A stretch of DNA of 64,000 bases from contig CAYXIJ010000003.1 of the NCBI GenBank assembly GCA_964465375.1, positions 59,209 to 123,208 of the forward strand. The letters are read 5' to 3'. The position numbers and the translations under genes were made by a program. The stretch comes from CAJWKT01 sp964465375 (lineage in GTDB: Bacteria; Pseudomonadota; Gammaproteobacteria; Steroidobacterales; Rariloculaceae). Every line of letters starts with the position of its first letter. Position 1 is the stretch's first letter. Shown here piece by piece: positions 27,597-36,012 of the stretch. Below the pieces are notes generated by a model that saw nothing but the letters and a program-made list of their open reading frames with translations, was not told where the DNA came from and did no database searches.

Positions 27597-30041
27597 ATGG
27601 TGGATAGAGTGCGCTTAAGGACAGAGTTTGTAGTGGTTATTGTGGCCGTATTGGCTACCTTGGGTTATATGGCAACGAGCCAAGCTCAGGAAGGTGGGCC
27701 AGATACCGGAGTTATTCCGCAATACCAAGCGCTTATGGAGCAGTATTGCACGTTCTGTCATAGCTCTAGAGTCAACATTGGCGGGCATGCTTTTGATCAG
27801 GTGGATCTCGGTAACATCCACCAGCATGCGGATGTTCTGGAAAAGGCCGCAGTGAAAATCCGAAGTGGCTCAATGCCCCCTGCCGGCTTACCCCGACCTG
27901 ACCCTCAAAGTTACTTTGGTTTTGCGGAATGGTTAGAGGGTCAACTCGATCATGCAGCTGTGGAAAATCCGGATCCGGGTAGGCCAGCACTGTATCGCCT
28001 GAACCGCACCGAGTATGCAACAGTGATCAGGGATCTTCTGTCGCTGGACATAGATGTTGCTGCCCTTTTACCTCCAGATACCACGAGTTACGGCTTTGAC
28101 AACATTGCGGACGTTTTGGGTGTGTCTGCGGCTCTTTTGGAGGGTTACTTGGCAGCCGCGGACCGTGTTAGCGCTATAGCTGTTGGGGATGAAGAGTTTG
28201 CACCAGAGATGGCTATCTATGATGCGGGCGCGCGTCTCTCACAAGACAAGCATATGGAGGGACTTCCATTGGGTACTCGCGGCGGAATTGCCATTGAGCA
28301 CAATTTTCCTCTGGACGGCGTGTATGAAATCCATACGGCATTTCGTGGAAATTCCTTGTATGCAGTCAGAGGACTACTTTTCAGTCACAAGTTTGAGCTT
28401 TCAGTGGACGGTCGCCCCGCCCGCACCGCGATCATTGGGGGCCCGGCAGATTACAACCATATGCAGGAGAATGCGGATGCATCGAGGCTGGCGATCGAGC
28501 GACGTGCTCACGTCCGTGTTCCTGTTACCGCCGGAGTTCACAGGGTTATAGCAACTTTTTATGAAAAAACCGGGGCACTGGAAGTCGATCAGCTTGAACC
28601 TTTTGAGCTTATTGATTTTGATCCTGTTTATGTTGGAAATGTGCCCTCAGTTATGAGTGTATCTATTCGGGGACCGTACAATGGCAAGGCGCCCTTGGGA
28701 GACACTACTGCTAGTCGAAAGGAGATTTTTTCCTGCCGGCCCACCAGCTCCCGAGATGAAAGGCGTTGCGCTGAGAGCATTTTGTCAAGGCTTGCGCGCA
28801 AGGCTTATCGGCAGCCACTACTAGATTCTGATGTGGATGAACTGATGGATTTTTATACGCTTGGCCGTGAGCAAAAAGGAACTTTTGAGGGGGGAGTCCA
28901 GATGGGTCTGCGCCGTATACTGGCAAGCCCTGAATTTGTTTTCCGGTTTGAGCGTGATCCAGTCGATGTTGAGCCCGGGGAGGCTTTTCAAATTAGTGAT
29001 CTGGAGTTGGCTTCGCGTTTGTCCTTTTTTCTCTGGAGTAGTATACCGGACGAAGAGCTCGTGGGCTTAGCTTCCAGGGGGCGATTGAGCAATCCACGGG
29101 TACTGGAGGCTCAGGTGTTGCGGATGCTAGCTGACCCGCGTTCAAGGGCATTAGTGGAGAATTTTGCGGGACAATGGTTGCACTTACGTCGCCTAGAGAG
29201 TGTTGAACCGGACATTTTTGCGTTCCCTGATTTTGATGACAATTTACGCCAAGCCTTCAAACAGGAAACCTCACTGTTTTTTGAGAGTGTTATGAGGGAA
29301 GACCGTAGCGTACTGGATCTGATGAGAGCCGACTACACATACATGAATGACCGGCTAGCTCGCCACTATGGAGTACAGGGTGTGCTAGGCAGTGCCTTCC
29401 AACGGGTTTCAGTGACAGACGAGGCCAGGCGCGGCCTTCTTGGTCATGGCAGCATTTTAACGGTGACTTCATTCGCTCACCGTACTTCCCCGGTTGTTCG
29501 GGGAAAGTGGGTGCTAGAGAATCTTATAGGCGGCCCACCCCCTATGCCGCCTGACGATGTACCGGCCCTTGTTGAGAATCAGAAGGACTCTTTGGACCAT
29601 GAATCTTTTCGTGCCAGACTTGAGCGGCATCGCGATGATCCGGCCTGTTCAGCCTGTCACAATGTCATGGACTCCATAGGGTTTGCTCTGGAGCCTTTTG
29701 ATGGGATCGGTGCTTGGAGGGTCCGAGATGAGGCGGGTGAGCCTGTTGATGCTTCTGGCCGCTTGGCAAATGGTATGGCCATTGACGGGCCAGTTGAGCT
29801 ACGAGAGGCACTGATTGAAGATCCCTCGCAGTTCGTCCGGACGTTCGTCGAGAAGCTGATGATATATGGATTGGGACGGGGGCTAGAGTATTACGATATG
29901 CCCAAGGTTAGGAAGGTAGAGGAAGAGGCTGCGAAGCAGGATTATCGTTTCTCCTCAATCATTTTTGGTATTGTGGCCAGCGAGCCGTTTCAGATGAAGC
30001 GGGCGGCCAACGAGGATGGTATGATCCGTGCGTCGCTCTGA
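27597..30041 (+). CDS. Exported DUF1587/1592/1588/1585 cytochrome-type protein
   Basis: Large exported protein of the planctomycete-type PSCyt/PSD architecture, 814 residues. After a signal anchor (about residues 10-30) comes a cytochrome-c-like domain with CTFCH (Cys51-His55) and MPP methionine segment. DUF1587 (LNRTEYATVIRDLL), DUF1595 and DUF1592 (RLSFFLWSSIPDEEL) follow in the middle, then DUF1588 (RRGLLGHGSILT) and DUF1585. A second heme motif CSACH lies at Cys684-His688. The family is always found with DUF1552, as here. A redox role on the periplasmic side is likely, perhaps oxidation of a sugar or other polyol, but no member has a firmly proven reaction. Confidence 0.9.
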   Translation: MVDRVRLRTEFVVVIVAVLATLGYMATSQAQEGGPDTGVIPQYQALMEQYCTFCHSSRVNIGGHAFDQVDLGNIHQHADVLEKAAVKIRSGSMPPAGLPRPDPQSYFGFAEWLEGQLDHAAVENPDPGRPALYRLNRTEYATVIRDLLSLDIDVAALLPPDTTSYGFDNIADVLGVSAALLEGYLAAADRVSAIAVGDEEFAPEMAIYDAGARLSQDKHMEGLPLGTRGGIAIEHNFPLDGVYEIHTAFRGNSLYAVRGLLFSHKFELSVDGRPARTAIIGGPADYNHMQENADASRLAIERRAHVRVPVTAGVHRVIATFYEKTGALEVDQLEPFELIDFDPVYVGNVPSVMSVSIRGPYNGKAPLGDTTASRKEIFSCRPTSSRDERRCAESILSRLARKAYRQPLLDSDVDELMDFYTLGREQKGTFEGGVQMGLRRILASPEFVFRFERDPVDVEPGEAFQISDLELASRLSFFLWSSIPDEELVGLASRGRLSNPRVLEAQVLRMLADPRSRALVENFAGQWLHLRRLESVEPDIFAFPDFDDNLRQAFKQETSLFFESVMREDRSVLDLMRADYTYMNDRLARHYGVQGVLGSAFQRVSVTDEARRGLLGHGSILTVTSFAHRTSPVVRGKWVLENLIGGPPPMPPDDVPALVENQKDSLDHESFRARLERHRDDPACSACHNVMDSIGFALEPFDGIGAWRVRDEAGEPVDASGRLANGMAIDGPVELREALIEDPSQFVRTFVEKLMIYGLGRGLEYYDMPKVRKVEEEAAKQDYRFSSIIFGIVASEPFQMKRAANEDGMIRASL

Positions 30042-30082
30042 ATAGCTGGTTTTCATTATCTTAGGGTAGGGAGTCTAGTAAC

Positions 30083-31426
30083 TTGATTTTATTAAAGAAG
30101 TCTATGCTGAGGCGTACATTTTTACGGGGCGCAGGGGCTACCATAGCGATTCCGTTTGTTAGTGCAATGGTCCCATCACTTACAGCTCTCGCCAATACAC
30201 CTGCCAATCGTCCACGCAGACTTGGGTTTGTTTACCACCCGCACGGATTTGTTATGACTGATGAGGTTGATTGGTGGACGCCAGAAAAGGTAGGTGCTGA
30301 TTTTGATATGACCCGTACCATGATGCCCCTGGAACGTCACCGAGATAACTTGACTATTGTTAGCAACCTCATGGGCTCCGGTGGCGTTGATGCAGGCCAA
30401 CACACTGGTGCCGCAACCACTTGGCTCACTGATACCTACCCAGTCAAAAGCCAAGGTACGGATGTAAGGGCAGGGATTTCTATTGATCAAGTGATCGCAA
30501 ATCAGATTGGACAGGAAACGGTATATCCATCTATGCAGTTAGCGATTGAGGATGTCAGTCAACTCGCAGGAACATGCGATGCGGGATACAGTTGCGCATA
30601 TCTTGATACAGTTTCCTATGCATCACCAACGAAGCAGTTACCCATGCAGATTAACCCGAGGGTAGTTTTCGAAGGCATGTTTGGGGGGACCGGTACGGCC
30701 GAGCAACGTCTGGCTCGAATGCAACAGAACCGCAGTATTTTGGATTCAGTTCTCGAGGAAGCTCAAAGCATTTCAAGCAACCTAGGACATGGTGACCGCG
30801 TTCGACTTGAGGATTATCTGGAAAATGTCCGTGAAGTGGAACGCCGCATTGAGGTGGCTGAGAGTCGAGCAGGGGACCTATCAGCATCAGCACCGGTATC
30901 ACCGGTAGGGGTACCTGATCTGTTTGAGGAGCATGTAGAGCTCATGTTTGATTTACTGCATGTAGCCTATCAGGCCGACATATCGAGAGTTTTCACCTTT
31001 ATGATGGCACGAGAGTTGAGCCCTTTGAGCTATCCTCAGCTGGGCATTGCTGATCCTCATCACAGTATTTCTCATCATGGCAACAAAGATGACATGATGG
31101 AGAAAAAGCTTAGTGTTGATCGGTATCACACGGAGTTATTCTCAAAATTCGTGGATCGTTTAGCTTCAACACCAGATGGCGAAGGGACTCTACTTGACAA
31201 TACGCTACTGATGTACGGCAGTGGCATGAGTAACGGGAACCTACATGTGAAGCTTCGCGTCCCAGTAGCGATCGTCAGTGGATTCGTTAAAGGTAACCGG
31301 CACATCCAAGTGCCAGACAAAACAGTTCCCATCGGTGATTTGCACGTTGATATTGCCAAGCAAATGGGAGTCTATCTGGAGAGCTTTGGCGAGAGAAGTA
31401 AGGGCGGCACAGTCGGCCTCTCTTAG
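30083..31426 (+). CDS. DUF1552 Tat-exported protein
   Basis: DUF1552 family, 447 residues, partner of the DUF1592-type cytochrome. A twin-arginine motif (LRRTFLRGAGA) and hydrophobic stretch predict Tat export. The core resembles alkaline-phosphatase-like/DUF1501 proteins: FVYHPHG, SNLMGSGG, QHTGAATTWLT, and near the C-terminus DNTLLMYGSGMSNGN. I keep the TTG at 30083 because the resulting N-terminus (MILLKKSMLRRTFLRG) is that of the family; an ATG at 30104 is the alternative. The gap to the upstream gene is 41 bp, so the two are cotranscribed. Function unknown. Confidence 0.9.
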   Translation: MILLKKSMLRRTFLRGAGATIAIPFVSAMVPSLTALANTPANRPRRLGFVYHPHGFVMTDEVDWWTPEKVGADFDMTRTMMPLERHRDNLTIVSNLMGSGGVDAGQHTGAATTWLTDTYPVKSQGTDVRAGISIDQVIANQIGQETVYPSMQLAIEDVSQLAGTCDAGYSCAYLDTVSYASPTKQLPMQINPRVVFEGMFGGTGTAEQRLARMQQNRSILDSVLEEAQSISSNLGHGDRVRLEDYLENVREVERRIEVAESRAGDLSASAPVSPVGVPDLFEEHVELMFDLLHVAYQADISRVFTFMMARELSPLSYPQLGIADPHHSISHHGNKDDMMEKKLSVDRYHTELFSKFVDRLASTPDGEGTLLDNTLLMYGSGMSNGNLHVKLRVPVAIVSGFVKGNRHIQVPDKTVPIGDLHVDIAKQMGVYLESFGERSKGGTVGLS

Positions 31427-31495
31427 CGACCTGGGAATGAATTTATCGTCATGTGACTAGCAAGGACCTAGGTTATCTTATTTTGGAGGTATGCA

Positions 31496-33097
31496 ATGGG
31501 TCTACGTAGGGTATCCAATATTAAAAACTATTTGGTCGCGATCGCGATCACATTGCTATGCTTTACTGCACAAGCAGAGACCGCCATTGAGGCCGTCAAG
31601 GCTGGCAGGGTAGAACCCATAACCCATTACCTAGAACAGGGCGGGGATGTGAATGCGTCTGAAGCTGACGGGACCACCTTGCTCATGTGGGCGATTGAGG
31701 CTCGCAATTCTGCGGTAGCGGAGATGCTGATTGATGTAGGTGCTGACGTATCAAGGGTAAATCGCTATGGCATCACTGCTCTTTACCTTGCCGCCCGACA
31801 GGGTGACGCGGTCGTAACACGTGCACTTTTGGACCGCGGTGCAGACGCGAATAGTGCACTACCGGAAGGTGAAACAGTACTTATGACTGCCTCTAAGAGT
31901 GGAAACCCGGAGGTCCTGAGTTTACTTCTACGGGGCGGGGCAGATGTAGATGGAACAATACCAGCAGGCGAGTCACCTTTTTTGTACGGTGCTGACCCCA
32001 ACGCCAGGGAGAGCTGGCATCAGCAGACTGCCCTGATGTGGGCATCAGCTGCTGGCAATGTTGATGCAATGAAGGTGCTGATCGAGAGCGGAGCGAACGT
32101 GGATGACTATACAGCCACTATCCTGGCACCGATTGTCAAAGATGGGTTTAAGCAAGGAGGTTTTGTGTATGCCGACATTCCTCCGGGCCGTCTTACAGCT
32201 TTACACTTCGCTGCGCGCGAGGGCCAAATCGAGAGCGTGCGGACACTCATTGAGGCTGGCGCTGATCTGGATATCGGGGATGATTTTGGGACAAATGCTT
32301 TAGTTTTAGCAACCCTTAATGGGTATTTAGATATAGCTGGTTTGCTTTTGGAGGCAGGCGCTGATCCTAATGTGGCAGATAAGTACGGACGCACTGTGCT
32401 ATTCACGGCTACTGATCTAAATACACTGGACCATAATCCGAGGCCGCCCCCTAAGATGCAAAGTGAATTGAGCCCGGTCGATCTGGTCAAGCTTGCATTG
32501 GAGAATGGGGCAGAAGTAGATCTTCCTTTAAAGAGTGGGCTTCCTAAATGGTGCGCACAGGGATGTATGCATAATCCCATTTTGGTCGAAGGCGCAACTG
32601 CACTGTTTCGGGCGGCGATGTCAGGAGATGTTGAGGTCGTGAGAATTCTCTTGGAGGCTGGAGCAGACCCCATGGTTGTGACTTCTGAGCAGGAACGAAC
32701 CGAGCTTGACATAGAGTATGACCTATATCCTGATGGGCAAACGACCCCATTCTTGGCGGCTGCAGGGGTCGGCTGGCGGGAACTAATTAGTCGGGGGCGA
32801 GACAATGATGCAATTGAAGTGATTCAGATATTCTTAGATTTGGGCGCTGATATTAATCAGGCCAACCAGGCTGGACATACGGCATTACATGGCGCTGCGT
32901 ATAGGGGCTCGACTGCAATTATCCGGTTCCTAGTCGACAATGGGGTGGATTTGTTTGCTGAAAATGGACGTGGATGGACAGCTCTTGATATTGCGATGGG
33001 CCAACTAGACCAACGTATTCCCCCTAACCAGAATACCACTGCGTTATTGCGGTCACTTATGCCGGTCGAGGCTGAGCTATCAAGCTTGGCGAATTAA
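31496..33097 (+). CDS. Exported ankyrin-repeat protein
   Basis: Ankyrin-repeat protein of 533 residues with a signal peptide (about residues 10-28, ending AQAE). About ten repeats with the pattern G-x-TALHxAAxxG and LLExGADPN are visible (for example GITALYLAARQGDAVVTRAL and TALHGAAYRGSTAIIRFLVD). An unusual insert around residues 215-235 and a Cys pair (WCAQGC) near residue 350 interrupt the array. An exported ankyrin protein following DUF1592-DUF1552 is a common arrangement in marine bacteria; it probably forms a protein-binding scaffold for the other two. TTGGAGG precedes the ATG; 69 bp gap upstream. Confidence 0.9.
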   Translation: MGLRRVSNIKNYLVAIAITLLCFTAQAETAIEAVKAGRVEPITHYLEQGGDVNASEADGTTLLMWAIEARNSAVAEMLIDVGADVSRVNRYGITALYLAARQGDAVVTRALLDRGADANSALPEGETVLMTASKSGNPEVLSLLLRGGADVDGTIPAGESPFLYGADPNARESWHQQTALMWASAAGNVDAMKVLIESGANVDDYTATILAPIVKDGFKQGGFVYADIPPGRLTALHFAAREGQIESVRTLIEAGADLDIGDDFGTNALVLATLNGYLDIAGLLLEAGADPNVADKYGRTVLFTATDLNTLDHNPRPPPKMQSELSPVDLVKLALENGAEVDLPLKSGLPKWCAQGCMHNPILVEGATALFRAAMSGDVEVVRILLEAGADPMVVTSEQERTELDIEYDLYPDGQTTPFLAAAGVGWRELISRGRDNDAIEVIQIFLDLGADINQANQAGHTALHGAAYRGSTAIIRFLVDNGVDLFAENGRGWTALDIAMGQLDQRIPPNQNTTALLRSLMPVEAELSSLAN

Positions 33098-33287
33098 TTT
33101 TCGACAGTAAATCGTAACAAGGAATTATCGCTGGGTAGTTGACCGTCATGGGCTTTATCCTTGGCTACCTGATTCCTTTGTATATCCCGAGGAACAGTCA
33201 AGATAGCTATCACATTTTCAGAGATGGTCGAGTGTATTTGGTTATTATTTTTTTAGTTGGCCGAGGTAAGCGGTGGGAATAATATAG

Positions 33288-34094
33288 ATGATTATGCAGA
33301 AAGCATTACTTGCAGGAACAGTTCTTCTTAGTCCGTTTTTTTTCTCTTCTGGTTTCGGCCAGCAGAATTCTCAGGCTGAAGTTATTGGTTTACTAGAAAT
33401 GATGAATATTCCGGCAGGCACGTTTCGGATGGGCTGTGTGGAAGCCATGGAATGTGAATTCAACGAAGAGCCGGTGCGCGAAGTTGGTATCCAGCCGTTC
33501 AGACTGAGCAAGTACGAAGTGACATTTGCTCAATACGACATATTTTGCCAAACAACCAATAGCCGATGCCCTGAAGATGAAGGCTGGGGCCGTGGTGATC
33601 GACCGGTGATTAATGTGAGTTGGGCTGATGCACAGGCTTTTATTGCTTGGCTAAACCAAGGCATAGATTTTTATTTTAGACTTCCAACCGAGGCAGAATG
33701 GGAGTATGCGGCTCGCGCAGGAACGGATACCAGTTACCCATGGGGAAATCACATGGAGCAAGGGGTTGCGAATTGCGGTCAGGACTGTGGGGATGAGTTT
33801 ACATATACCGCACCAGTTGGTCAGTTCCCCCCAAACGCTTTCGGACTCTATGACATGCATGGCAACGTTTTTGAATGGGTCGAGGATTGCTGGTCTGAGA
33901 CCTATGAAGCTGCGGGTATTGATGGCTCGGCTGTATTAAGAGAGGTCTGTATGGAGCGTGTACATCGAGGTGGCTCATGGATTCTAAGTGCACTGGGCTT
34001 GCGTTCCGCAAGTAGGGACTTTGGCATGACGCGGTTTTCCCATATTTACCGCATGAAGGGAGGGGGGTTTCGTTTAGCCCAAGACGTACCTTAG
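33288..34094 (+). CDS. SUMF1/FGE-fold protein lacking the active-site cysteines
   Basis: Formylglycine-generating-enzyme-sulfatase (SUMF1) fold protein, 268 residues with signal peptide (ending GFGQ). Family motifs are complete: IPAGTFRMGC at the start, VINVSWADAQAFIAWLN, RLPTEAEWEYAARAG, YPWGN, GLYDMHGNVFEWVEDCW and RGGSW. In real formylglycine-generating enzymes the segment after RGGS holds two copper-binding Cys; here it reads WILSALGLRSASR, with none. The protein is therefore unlikely to activate sulfatases and may be a binding or other modified-function member. Four other Cys (CVEAMEC and CGQDC) could make disulfides. No intact sulfatase is in the window. Confidence 0.85.
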   Translation: MIMQKALLAGTVLLSPFFFSSGFGQQNSQAEVIGLLEMMNIPAGTFRMGCVEAMECEFNEEPVREVGIQPFRLSKYEVTFAQYDIFCQTTNSRCPEDEGWGRGDRPVINVSWADAQAFIAWLNQGIDFYFRLPTEAEWEYAARAGTDTSYPWGNHMEQGVANCGQDCGDEFTYTAPVGQFPPNAFGLYDMHGNVFEWVEDCWSETYEAAGIDGSAVLREVCMERVHRGGSWILSALGLRSASRDFGMTRFSHIYRMKGGGFRLAQDVP

Positions 34095-34107
34095 TCTAGC
34101 TACCAGT

Positions 34108-34515
34108 CTAGGGAGCTATTAGTCCCTCTACATTCCGATAGGTACTCCCATCAGATTTAATGATTCCCTGTAGACTTCCCGCAGACCGACCGTCTTTCAG
34201 TGGAGCGGTTCTCACTTGTACCAGATCACCTGGTTTCCAGCTATTGGGTGAAACCCCCGAGCGGCGAAGCAGGGGTGGTGCAGACATTTCAAACCCCCAG
34301 TCTGTGGTACTGCCATCGATCTCTGTGACAGAAATATAAAGCCAAGCATGCGGGTTAAGATAATCAAACTTCGTAACTACCCCCGTCAGTATTAATTCGT
34401 TTTGAGCATCGAACATGGCGCTTGAGTGATGCGCCATCACGGAGGGCCCAGATACAAGTAACAAAAGGGCCGTAGCGAAGCCTAGAATTACATTATTTCC
34501 AAAAATATTTTTCAC
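34108..34515 (-). CDS. DUF6152 family secreted protein, copy 1
   Basis: DUF6152 protein of about 135 residues. The GTG at 34515 gives a clean signal peptide ending VMA, with predicted mature start His-His-Ser-Ser. Conserved features shared with three other copies in this window: AHHS, a two-strand segment ending NPHAW, W-F-E, RSGV-P, and V-R-PLKDGRSAG near the end. The frame is open to 34617, but that would overlap the upstream gene. It is 40 bp behind the secreted YTDGR-family gene, forming a two-gene unit. Function unknown; a small beta-barrel that may bind metal through the N-terminal His is possible (inference). Confidence 0.8.
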   Translation of the reverse strand: MKNIFGNNVILGFATALLLLVSGPSVMAHHSSAMFDAQNELILTGVVTKFDYLNPHAWLYISVTEIDGSTTDWGFEMSAPPLLRRSGVSPNSWKPGDLVQVRTAPLKDGRSAGSLQGIIKSDGSTYRNVEGLIAP

Positions 34516-34555
34516 CCTACCAATGCTCCCAAAATGTATCTGATTCCAAATTCTG

Positions 34556-35593
34556 TTATTCGTGTACGTAATTTTCGTCAAACCAGTAATCTGGATTGGT
34601 GATCTCTGGTTTTTCACCGGGTGCGTACTGAGAGATAACTCCTTCTTTTGTCATATACCAATTAGATCCTTCTACGCAATCCCATTGATGTGCCCAAACT
34701 CGTTCTTTTGATTCAGGGGTTCGATCATCTTCTTTGTAGAAAGAGGCGACCGTGTGCCATGGCTCCTTCAGTACATCGTCATACATTGTGATTTCGATCT
34801 CAATCCGGCCTAGGGCATCCCCCATGGGCTCTACGCGCCGCCACCGTTCGATCACTTCCATGTTCTTGGTTTGTCTTGGCATCTCACGAGTCAAAACACC
34901 TTCCTTGAGGCCCTTTGTCCAAATTGTTAGAACATCTTCATCCCAGAAACCGATGGAATAGCCTAACCATTCATTAGTTAGCCAATCTTCCGAGGGATGA
35001 GGACGGCCATCGGTATAAATTCGACGAAATTGGTTCATCATTTCGCTACCCAACAGTGATTTTTCGGGTGTCAAGAAATGTTCGCGGTAACCGTATTCAG
35101 TAAACCAACGTGGAAAATTTGGTGGAAGACAAAAGGAAATAGGATCGATTGCTTGCTCCTTATGCCATCGCTCTAGGTCATCCAGAAAAACTTCTCTAGC
35201 GTCCGGAATTAATCTTGCCGCCATTCCTTCAGGGGTTGAGTTGATGCCTATAATTGCGATCTCACCTGCGCTATTGTCTGTGCCCCAGTGGCCGCCCCAA
35301 TCTGGCAGAGAATTTGGTGTGTGTTCCGTAGGTCCGCCACGCGATTTAGATGCATTCATTAATGCGTTGTAGTGCTCTTCCGCAGACTGATAACCGCAGG
35401 GCCCACCAGGAAGTTTGTGGGAACCCCAGGTTGTCTTGAACTCTTGCTTGGCAGAGATACTCTGACTGGTACCCAATTCTGGATATTGTTCGTTTAGCGG
35501 CAAGCAGGCCTCACTTTCCTGACTATGTGCTGTAAGCGAAAAAAAATAAGACGAGCATAGGATGCTGACAATGATTGGCAAATAGTTTTTCAT
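34556..35593 (-). CDS. Uncharacterised secreted YTDGR-family protein, copy A
   Basis: Secreted protein of 345 residues (signal peptide about residues 1-24, ending AHSQ). It belongs to a family I can define inside this window by five members: a Cys-containing segment CLPPNFPRW, then RRIYTDGRPHP, GYSIGFWDEDVLTIWT, a strand region ending in EPWH and a late Cys (WDCVEG). It probably forms a beta-rich soluble domain in the periplasm. No catalytic signature recognised. DUF6152 follows at once on the same strand, as for copies B and C. Confidence 0.75.
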   Translation of the reverse strand: MKNYLPIIVSILCSSYFFSLTAHSQESEACLPLNEQYPELGTSQSISAKQEFKTTWGSHKLPGGPCGYQSAEEHYNALMNASKSRGGPTEHTPNSLPDWGGHWGTDNSAGEIAIIGINSTPEGMAARLIPDAREVFLDDLERWHKEQAIDPISFCLPPNFPRWFTEYGYREHFLTPEKSLLGSEMMNQFRRIYTDGRPHPSEDWLTNEWLGYSIGFWDEDVLTIWTKGLKEGVLTREMPRQTKNMEVIERWRRVEPMGDALGRIEIEITMYDDVLKEPWHTVASFYKEDDRTPESKERVWAHQWDCVEGSNWYMTKEGVISQYAPGEKPEITNPDYWFDENYVHE

Positions 35594-35796
35594 TTCCCCC
35601 CCTAGACTGGATCTTGGTACAGCAAGGATAAGTACAAGGTTTTAGGTATTGTACATTGAGAGAGCATACTGGTGATGCATTTTAGGTACATCAGTGTCCA
35701 CACATACATACCGCGTTTTGCAGGGGAGCAAGCGAGCTTAATTAAGCCTTACAGGGATACTGAACCGGGTAAATCTTATATTTCTAGCATGTTTCC

Positions 35797-35883
<87 letters not shown>

Positions 35884-36012
35884 ACATAGTGGGGGGCAAA
35901 ATGTACTGACTGACCTAGGGGCTGTCAAACGGTTAGTATGTGCCTCAGGATTAGAAGATCAGGAGTTGTTTATAATTATGGTACAGCTTAGATTTTTCTG
36001 GGGTGTTTAGTA

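Noticed and set aside
32107..32805. Long minus-strand frame of 232 codons
   Set aside because: Lies fully inside the ankyrin-repeat gene; Ser/Pro/Arg-rich composition is typical of an antisense shadow of repeat DNA.
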